Origin: Mesotaenium endlicherianum
Taxonomy: Eukaryota > Streptophyta > Zygnematophyceae > Zygnematales > Mesotaeniaceae
Assembly: GCA_009602735.1 (NCBI GenBank)
Contig: WELA01007952.1
Span: forward strand, 1,002,670-1,042,669
Reading direction: 5' to 3'
Length of the DNA: 40,000 bases
Below, in pieces: positions 33,725-40,000 of this stretch. Each line of letters starts with the position of its first letter. The stretch's first letter is position 1. The translations under genes and the position numbers were made by a program. A model generated the notes under the pieces. It was not told the origin of the DNA. It did not search any database and saw only the letters and a program-made list of their open reading frames with translations.

Positions 33725-36065
33725 AAATGCCTTCTTCTTCCTCTTTTGCCTCTCATTTCGACCCAATGGCAGCTGTATGATAGTTGACAGGTGTCTCTTC
33801 CCACTCTCCTGGGGCATTGTTTGGCCTATTCTCCCGTTTGTGTACACCCTGCCAAGTGCATCAACCATGACCTTTCTATTGTTTGTCTTGGCTGACTTTC
33901 TCCATTGATGCAATGCCTCTATGCCCTTCCCACTGAACTGATCTAGATCCCTGTGTCGTCGTATCATGTCACCGACGTGGCACTTAAGGATGTGCATGAA
34001 TTCCGTGATGTGGTCAGCCGCGCACGCGGCCACAAACTTGTTTTCAAACTCTTGTGCACACGCCTCCACGAGAGCAGCCTTTGCTTGTCTTTCGTCGTAA
34101 GTGTCTTCTGATGATATGGAATCCATGAGTGCTGCCATGACCACTCCATAGCTATCCCATGTTTCTAATACAACTTGTAACTTGTTGACATCTTTTGGCA
34201 TGTCACAAAAGACGCAGTTTGCCAGCTCCACGAAGTGCTCTAGGAGCCGGTGGCACTCCCGTCCAATGAAGCTTGGCTTCGTTGCCCTATTCCTCTTCTC
34301 GCCTTTGCCGAAGGCCTTCACAAAATCCCGCGGTATTGTAGCTTTCACCTTGTCCTTTAAATTGCGTAGAACTCATCTTCCTTCTCCTGTCCTAGTGGTA
34401 GAAAAGCATGGAGAGTTCTCTCATAGAGTGTGGCTGAGATTCTCAGATTCAAATGCAAAATACAAACCACGCAATCATTGGGTGCAATGTTAAACAAGGG
34501 CGGTTTCTTATGTCTTTGTCCTTGGTGTTGAACCTGATAGTCTAGTCTTGCCTTGGTGCTCTCTTTTTCCGGCTTGTCCCTCGTTGTCTTCATGATGTCA
34601 TTGTCAAGGTCTAACTTGCTCTCAAAGTGTTTTAAGCAGTGCGGGCAGGTCATGGGCAACTTGTTCAAGTCAGGAGCATGAGCTGCTGCCTTCATCCCAT
34701 CCAAGGTGCGGAGAACATTCTCGTGAAGACCGCACCTGTCACGGATGTTCTTCAATGTCGCAAGACACCACAAGCACGGGTACGTCGAGCTTGCTCCTGT
34801 CAACCCGTACAAACTATTACTGAACTTGTAGTCACCTCCTTGGTAAAACTTGATTATGAACAGGTCAAATCCCACCAGCACACCTTCCTCCATTGTCTTC
34901 ACCTTCTCATCCAACAGTCTTGGTGCCACGCTTTGTATGCTACTGTAGTCATCCATGCCCTCAAAGAGAATGACAGTACAATTGTTCTCCGCTGGGTTCG
35001 TCATACCCAAGCTGTCCTTTGTGATGATCTTTACAGCTATAGTAGTCTGGTTACTCCGCTATGCAGTACAGCAGCATCTCCTATGATTTGCACCCTCACG
35101 ACTCTCCCTAGTTGGAGTTTTAGCTACTGTATGCGCTGCCTCAAAGTCTCTTGCAAAGACACAGTTACTGTCAACCCATCTACACTCTCCTCTGGGCTCA
35201 TCTGTGCATACAACTGGGCTGCCAACTTGTCTATTTTCCTTATGGAAGGGAACTTGGAGAGGGGAATCTTTGTATCTTGAATGTACTTAGGCTCCCATAC
35301 TCCCATCTCCTGGGCGTACGTCTTGGACATGACTTTGATGAGCATCTGGTATTGCACCTTAGAGAGCTTAAGCTTGTACTTTATAGCTAGTTCCACTTTG
35401 TCATCCCACTGATTCTGAATTTGCTATATTGTGGCCTCCTCTATGCGCGGCTTGAGTTTTAGTTTAGCCACAATTGCTTCCACCATGTCTTTATTCTCTG
35501 GCTTGTTCAAGAATGTAGCCAAAGACTTTGTTGTATTCGTGTCAGTGACAAACTTGGCAGCCATGAATGACTTTAAATCATTGCTCATCCTTTGCCATGT
35601 CCTCACAGATTGTCCACCAACTCTACGGCGTTGCGCTGGTGAATTGATAGTTGCTGTATGTAGGAGCTTCTGCTTGAGGTACCTAATCTCTCTCTTAGCA
35701 GCTCGCAACTCCCTCTTCACATCCATAGATTGTTGAACAAATTCTACCTCTCTATCAATGGCTTTCCTCTTCAAGGTCTTGATCTCTCCAGCTTGTTTTA
35801 GCTTGTCAGCTCTATGCCTTTCATCTTTTCTCCTCCATCTTAGAGACACACCTACATCTGCACTCTTAGCATTTGATTTCTTCCTGTTCACAAACCTTCC
35901 ACTTGTGCCTCTAGGCATGCTTGTATTAGTTTGAGGTCTAGCAATGGTCATTCTTTTTGGATCATCATGATACTTATGCGGTCCTGAGTTGGGTGTAAGT
36001 TCTACTTCTAAGGGTGGTTCCATTGGTTCCATCTTAAAAAAGACTTTTGTACTCAATGTGCACAA
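33689..36065 (-). pseudogene. Transposon gene 2: DDE-type transposase, RAG1/Transib-like blocks, broken
   Basis: Pieces are 36065-35424, 35396-35124, 35061-34357 and 34348-33689. The first two share one frame across a TAG (35424-35426); a second TAG follows at 35124-35126. Single-base shifts are needed near 35060 and 34357. The order is: basic N-terminus with GRFVNRKKSNAKS, a coiled coil, an all-helical part (WDDKVELAIKYKLKLS), and a strand with a candidate first Asp (VRVQIIGDAAV). After ILFEGMDDYSSI comes GGDYKFSNSLYGLTGASSTY leading into CLWC, with Asp 19 residues before the first Cys. CPHCLKHF, CILHLNLR and, near the end, MHILKCHV...QFSGKGIEALHQW follow, with a candidate catalytic Glu. The Asp-19-Cys-x2-Cys and HV...S-G-x-E blocks resemble RAG1-type recombinases (from memory, unverified). 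An AATAAA motif overlaps the 3' end. The gene should mobilise the element; this copy is dead. Confidence 0.65.
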
Positions 36066-37418
36066 AGATATAGGTGGGTTGGTAGGCAGGAAAGTGGTCA
36101 GAATCAGTCCAGGAATATTCCTGGATTATTTTTCAATTTTTAAAAATCATATTTTCATTTAAAAAAAAAATAATTATGTGAAGTTGTAGACTCTGCTTCC
36201 AGCTACTTCTTAAACATATGTTTTCAAAATATAGGAACTACACAGGTGGAGTAATAAGGATCTGCATACAAAAGTTTCAATTTTCTCGCCTGATTATGTT
36301 TAAAGTTCATTAAAGCATATAGGTGCACATACTTATCCAAATTCCAATCTGAAAGTTCTAGTGTACTGTGTGTACACAAGAGAACATGTCTAAAGCTTTA
36401 TAGCATGTAGTAATAAGTATTCATGGAGTTGTGATAAGTGAAAGATGCTAAAAAGTATGTGAGCAACATAAAATGGGAAGAGTATCGACAACTTTTGATG
36501 ATCTCAAACAAAGTGCATAACTTTTTCCATACTCACTACATTTTCCCCAAACTTCACACTTGCATTTACTATGACTACCTAGATAATCTGGTCTTGTTCC
36601 GATCTTCATTCTTCAAGTGTGTTGCATTGTACAGTATGGCAGGCTTCAAGTGTGCGAAAAGCGCCACGTGGCACACTTTGGAGACCCATAACTTGGTGTA
36701 CTTTCTTCAAATTTGATTTTTTTTTGTTGTCATGCTTTCACACATGGATCCTAAGTGCTGACTTTGAATTATAAGTCAATCAAAGAAGTAAGTAACAGTA
36801 GGTGACCTTGAGCCTGAAGTGGCCAGGAGATGTATAAAAGTGAAAATCACTCAACATCGCCGCATTTTGCACATTTGAGAGAATGTGCATAATCTTGTCA
36901 ATTGGTTTTCTATTGACCTAAAACTTGATCCCTAGCACTATCATGGCCACTTAAATCCAAAGGTTGTACTTTCAGGTCCATCCGAAAACTACGCTGCATT
37001 ATATGGATTGTCAATCTTCAAGTATGCGAAATTGCCACTTGGCAGACTTTGGAGGCCCATAACTTTTTGAAATTAATTTATTTTCTTAATATTTTTGAAT
37101 AGCTTCCCAATACAGTAACTAGTATGCATGTGAAATTTGAAGTTCATTAGACATGCCTATCAAAAGTTTTGCCATTCTGATGCAAGTGGCACGGATGACT
37201 TAAAGTCCAAATTTCGTGTCACGGTGACAAAATGGCCAACTTTACTAAATCTCTAATAATCAATGCAAAACTCATCATATGAGTCTCAAAATTTGCCAAA
37301 AGCTCTATAACAAAGACATATGCCATCATTACGAGTTCCAGCTCAATCCGATGAAAGCATCGGAAAATCCGCTTAAAAGTACTTAAGTGTCCGAAAAAAG
37401 GCCATTTGGGGTGCATGT
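36066..37418. other. Right non-coding flank of the transposon
   Basis: AT-rich sequence upstream of the transposase start, probably its promoter and subterminal binding region. It contains a diverged direct repeat with 372-bp offset, described separately. No coding content was seen. Confidence 0.5.
36624..37083 (+). repeat. Subterminal direct repeat (two diverged units of about 88 bp)
   Basis: Unit 1 (36624-36712) and unit 2 (36996-37083) share GCATT..., CTTCAAGT(G/A)TGCGAAA, GCCAC(G/T)TGGCA(C/G)ACTTTGGAG and CCCATAACTT in the same order. Repeated subterminal motifs are common transposase binding sites, so a role in element recognition is possible. Confidence 0.65.
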
Positions 37419-38124
37419 GACAACCTCATTAATCACAGGCCAGCTATGCAAGTCCGCAAAAATGATTTGCTTTTGCCGAAAAGTTATCAAAGACAAACCT
37501 TCAGTGAGCGTGCTTTGGGCCGCTTCAATGTCTTCCTTGTCCAGCGCATCTTGGGCGTTGTGGCACAGCTCCGCGAGGTCGTTCATGACCTTCATTTGGG
37601 CGCGGTTGCCCTCAGACAACTTGCCCACACCTGCAACCTCACTTTTCCTCTTGAGCCGCTTGAGCTGCTGCAGGATGTCCGTCCCTGCTCCCTCGCCATC
37701 GTGAGCTCGCGAGACCTTGCTTTGCGCTAGTTTGCTCATTGCCTGCTGCAACTTGGCCATTTCGAGATGAGCAGCGTGCTGCACAGCTTTGAGCTCAGCC
37801 GCTTCAGCCTTGCTTAGCTTGGCCTGCTCGTTTTCGTACTCGTTTAGAAACTCTGCATGTAATTTGGCGATTTCGACAACAGTATGCTGGCTCGCTATGC
37901 TCGCCCTACCGATGTCGTTAATCTGCTCGCCATTGACCTGCTCGCCATCATTGCGTAAGTCGCTCGGGCCTCCCTAGCTTCCCTCACCTCTCTCTGTTAT
38001 CGCTCGTAAGTGCGCAAACACGTCCGCGTCTCGAGTGTTCGCGGATTTATGGTACTCTATCAAGCGATTTTGTATGCCTGACATAAGATTGTTTGAGTAA
38101 GTCTCGGCATGCTATGTCTACGCA
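37419..38124 (-). pseudogene. Gag-like copy B, 5' half (right of the transposon insertion)
   Basis: It resumes at the right target duplication GACAAC (37419-37424) and is collinear with 30424-31128 of copy A, over 90 percent alike by eye. The minus-strand frame encodes the coiled-coil part (HLEMAKLQQAMSKLAQSKVS, then LKRLKRKSEVAGVGKLSEGN) and runs out into transposon sequence at the junction. Joined in thought with 31340-31679 it is one continuous gag copy split by the insertion. Confidence 0.8.
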
Positions 38125-38255
38125 GGTATATGTAGCAGCTACCTTCCTGCTGCAATGAGGCATCTTTGCAAAGAGAAGCCTTATGAGGGTTTCGTTTGTC
38201 GATGAGACACAACACGTGTGAAATCAATCAAATTTGAACACTTGTCAAACTTTGG
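38125..38255 (-). repeat. Terminal arm fragment capping gag copy B
   Basis: It matches the outer part of the fold-back arms from GGTATATGTAGCAGC to CAAACTTTGG and stops just before the terminal hairpin, so the end of this copy is truncated. Its placement upstream of gag is the same as in copy A. Confidence 0.75.
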
Positions 38256-38861
38256 ACTGGAGATTAAGAAAGAAATGAGATACTTAGATTATGTGCAATG
38301 GGTGCCCTAGATGTTCATCAATCTTAGCCAATGTTGTTTTGCAAGCTTAGTTGCAAACTCCTCATGCATTAACAGCTGTTTATGCACTTTTAAGCACTTT
38401 TTTTGAATGTAAATAATTTCTTCGTGTAAATAAGATGTCAGACATAATAATTATGCATTTCTACATATTTCTGTCCTCATTGATACTCAAACCATTCTTA
38501 ATATACCAGGTGCTTAATTAATCATACTAGTTTTGTATCAAGTGGTTCCATTTGCATTCATGCAGCTGTGACTGCTGATATGACTGGTACTACGAGTGGC
38601 CGAAAAAATCACGTCTCAAAGTGAACATGATTGACGCACAATTCGAAGGGTCACATGCAAATCACTTCTACAAAGTGATACTAAGCCATTTATGTATGAC
38701 GATTGATACCGAGCGTTGCAATTGTATCCTCATGCCTTCTGTGAACCTCTTGCATCTCTAGAAAAAATGAGGGGTAAATGATAAAGATATAATCTGAATA
38801 TAACCCTGTTACTGTCTTGGTACTACAACTCATACCCCACATGCACCCGCTCACCTAACAC
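38256..38861. other. Unassigned AT-rich sequence between repeats
   Basis: No coding region recognised. One exact copy of the 10-mer CACATGCACC, the extended inverted-repeat end of the DNA transposon, lies at 38839-38848. Confidence 0.4.
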
Positions 38862-39457
38862 TTGAAGCTTTGCGGCATGAAATGTCGCAAACCAAAGTTT
38901 GACAAGTGTTCAAATTTGATCGATTTCACACGTGTTGTGTCTCATCGACAAACGAAACCCTCATAAGGCTTCTCGTTGCAAAGAAGCCTCATTGCAGCAG
39001 GAAGGTAGTTGCTACACATACCCACCCACCCACCCCTCTAACCCTCCAATCCACTGGGAGAGGCACGAAGCAGGCAACGAAGTTGGTGCCAGCAATAGTC
39101 TTCGCCATGCACGATAGAGTGGTTGTTGTTTGTTAGGTTACAATATGTTTTGTCGATTAGTAGCAACCAACTGCGGCAATTCGACGGACAACCTCAATAG
39201 AGCAAGAATGCAGCTGCCAATCCATAGTGTTGGTTAGGAGTTGGAATATAGTTGTTTTGACCTCTTTGTATTGTTATTGATTAGTCCAGTACAGATAAGC
39301 ATGGCAGCATATAGGAAAGGACTAGACAAGAACGGATGACGCGCAATTTGTAGCATACTACTACTCCTACTATATTGCATACTATTACTCCTACTATTCT
39401 TTATAATATCACCTTCTTTCTTTCAAAATCAGGCAATTTGAACACAAATTGTCAAAC
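38862..39457 (+). repeat. Solo arm of the fold-back family
   Basis: This is a nearly full-length copy of the fold-back left arm in the same orientation, from TTGAAG(C)TTTGCG(G)CATGAAATGTCGC through the ACCCACCCACCC tract to CAAATTGTCAAA. There are scattered substitutions, and two changes weaken the terminal hairpin. No inverted partner follows. Confidence 0.85.
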
Positions 39458-40000
39458 CAAAGTTTGACAATGTGCAAAAAATGATGCAGTTTCATATGCA
39501 TCGAAGTTTCACTCGAAATTTCCAAACCCTTTTCAGTACGCTAGCAGCTCTCCTGCAGCCATTGCAACAGGAAGGAAGCTACTACACTTACCCCCCCCCG
39601 CCCCCCAATCGACGCAACGGACGTACAATAGCCTGCAACCCAACAAAATTATTACGGGTGACCTGAAGTCAGCACTGGGAACTGACAAAAATGTCATGCA
39701 TAGCACAAGAAATATCGGGAACTTAGGGCCTTTACATAATGGTGAGAGATGCACTATTATTGCCAGCGCTGACTTTGGTTGAATGGCAAGGTAGTTGTCC
39801 AACCTATACGGGAGCAACATAGCACATTAGCACGAGAAATATCGTGTGGAAAAAACAATAGGATATAGTTTGTATTCAGGCTCCATCAGAACAAGGGGCA
39901 AGGTAGTCTTATGCAAACATCAGCTAGAGTAGCTCGTCTTGTGCGTCGTACCATAGCCCAGATAAGTAGCAAACTAAAGTAAGCAGAGTCCGACTATAGA
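39458..40000. other. Right window edge, probable diverged repeat and unassigned sequence
   Basis: The first 140 bases loosely echo the outer arm order: CCAAAGTTTGACAA, then CATTGCAACAGGAAGGAAGCTACTAC-like sequence, then a C-rich tract near 39590-39606. The rest carries no recognisable gene; a short phrase AGCAC(A/G)AGAAATATCG occurs twice (near 39701 and 39829). Confidence 0.35.

Larger units (their letters stand above)
31680..37418. mobile_element. 5.74-kb DNA transposon with two convergent genes, inserted in gag copy B
   Basis: The left end is ACATGCACC (31680-31688) and the right end is GGTGCATGT (37410-37418), a perfect 9-bp inverted repeat. GACAAC flanks both sides (31674-31679 and 37419-37424), while uninserted gag copy A has GACAAC once (30424-30429) in the same context. 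Alternative trimming gives a 10-bp repeat CACATGCACC with a 4-bp duplication, or a 5-bp duplication with ends uneven by one base. Inside are a plus-strand zinc-ribbon/coiled-coil gene and a minus-strand DDE-type transposase gene meeting tail to tail near 33.7 kb. The outer 0.8 kb (left) and 1.35 kb (right) are non-coding. The perfect duplication suggests a fairly recent insertion, though both genes carry disabling changes. Confidence 0.88.

Noticed and set aside
32507..35426. Reassignment of TAA/TAG to glutamine, suggested by several in-frame stops that fit Gln
   Set aside because: The well-modelled host genes end at the family-typical place with TAA, TAG or TGA, and the same mobile genes also carry frameshifts. 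Decay is the simpler explanation.
30074..38255. Gag copies A and B as long terminal repeats of one LTR retrotransposon
   Set aside because: The repeats are protein-coding, one is interrupted by a different transposon with its own target duplication, and no integrase or protease lies between them.
26740..39136. 76-codon frame preserved in three fold-back arms as a possible real gene
   Set aside because: Its conservation follows from near-identity of the arms. There is no domain, and it overlaps terminal hairpins and a CCCA-repeat tract.
26339..40000. CRISPR-like or prokaryotic defence locus in the repeat-rich end
   Set aside because: There are no short regularly spaced repeats. All repeats are transposon arms or duplicated coding segments in a eukaryotic context.

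Overview
The window looks like nuclear DNA of a green-lineage eukaryote, most likely a streptophyte alga. The evidence is a WRKY transcription factor, a plant-type WrbA/FQR1 quinone reductase, a chloroplast-style rhodanese protein, many spliceosomal GT-AG introns with matching phases, and DIRS-type tyrosine-recombinase retroelement debris, which is common in green algae and rare in flowering plants. All three standard stop codons end host genes here, so the standard code applies. The species assignment is inference.

Host part (1 to about 26.4 kb). A possible tiny two-exon membrane-protein gene (718-1009, minus) stands head-to-head with a very large WRKY gene (2636-10693, plus, five exons, roughly 1,600 residues of Gln/Gly/Ala-rich sequence around one WRKY domain). 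A seven-exon rhodanese-domain gene (11880-15113, minus) shares a 737-base divergent promoter with a four-exon NAD(P)H:quinone oxidoreductase gene (15851-17502, plus). A four-exon nucleoside diphosphate kinase gene (20312-21408, minus) shares a 709-base divergent promoter with a four-exon p24/emp24 cargo-receptor gene (22118-26338, plus). For the last four genes every exon junction was checked by phase and the totals come out in frame (303, 209, 149 and 212 residues). These are housekeeping genes with no obvious joint pathway.

Mobile part (about 26.7 to 40 kb). This is a nest of transposable elements: a fold-back element with arms of almost 600 bp around a 90-bp spacer (26695-27978); a broken DIRS-like retroelement with tyrosine recombinase, RNase H/recombinase linker and gag-like pieces on the minus strand (28012-31288), its reverse transcriptase missing; a second gag copy; and a 5.74-kb DNA transposon (31680-37418) inserted into that second gag copy. 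The insertion can be proved internally: the two halves of gag copy B are continuous with each other when compared with intact copy A, a 6-bp target duplication GACAAC flanks the insert, and the insert ends in matching inverted repeats (ACATGCACC). The transposon carries two convergent genes, a zinc-ribbon/coiled-coil protein (plus) and a DDE-type transposase (minus) whose Asp-to-Cys-x2-Cys block and C-terminal Glu block resemble RAG1/Transib-type recombinases. That element is the best candidate for something undescribed. Both of its genes are disrupted in this copy. The hairpin-bearing terminus of the fold-back element also caps both gag copies and a further arm at 38862-39457, linking these repeats into one family.
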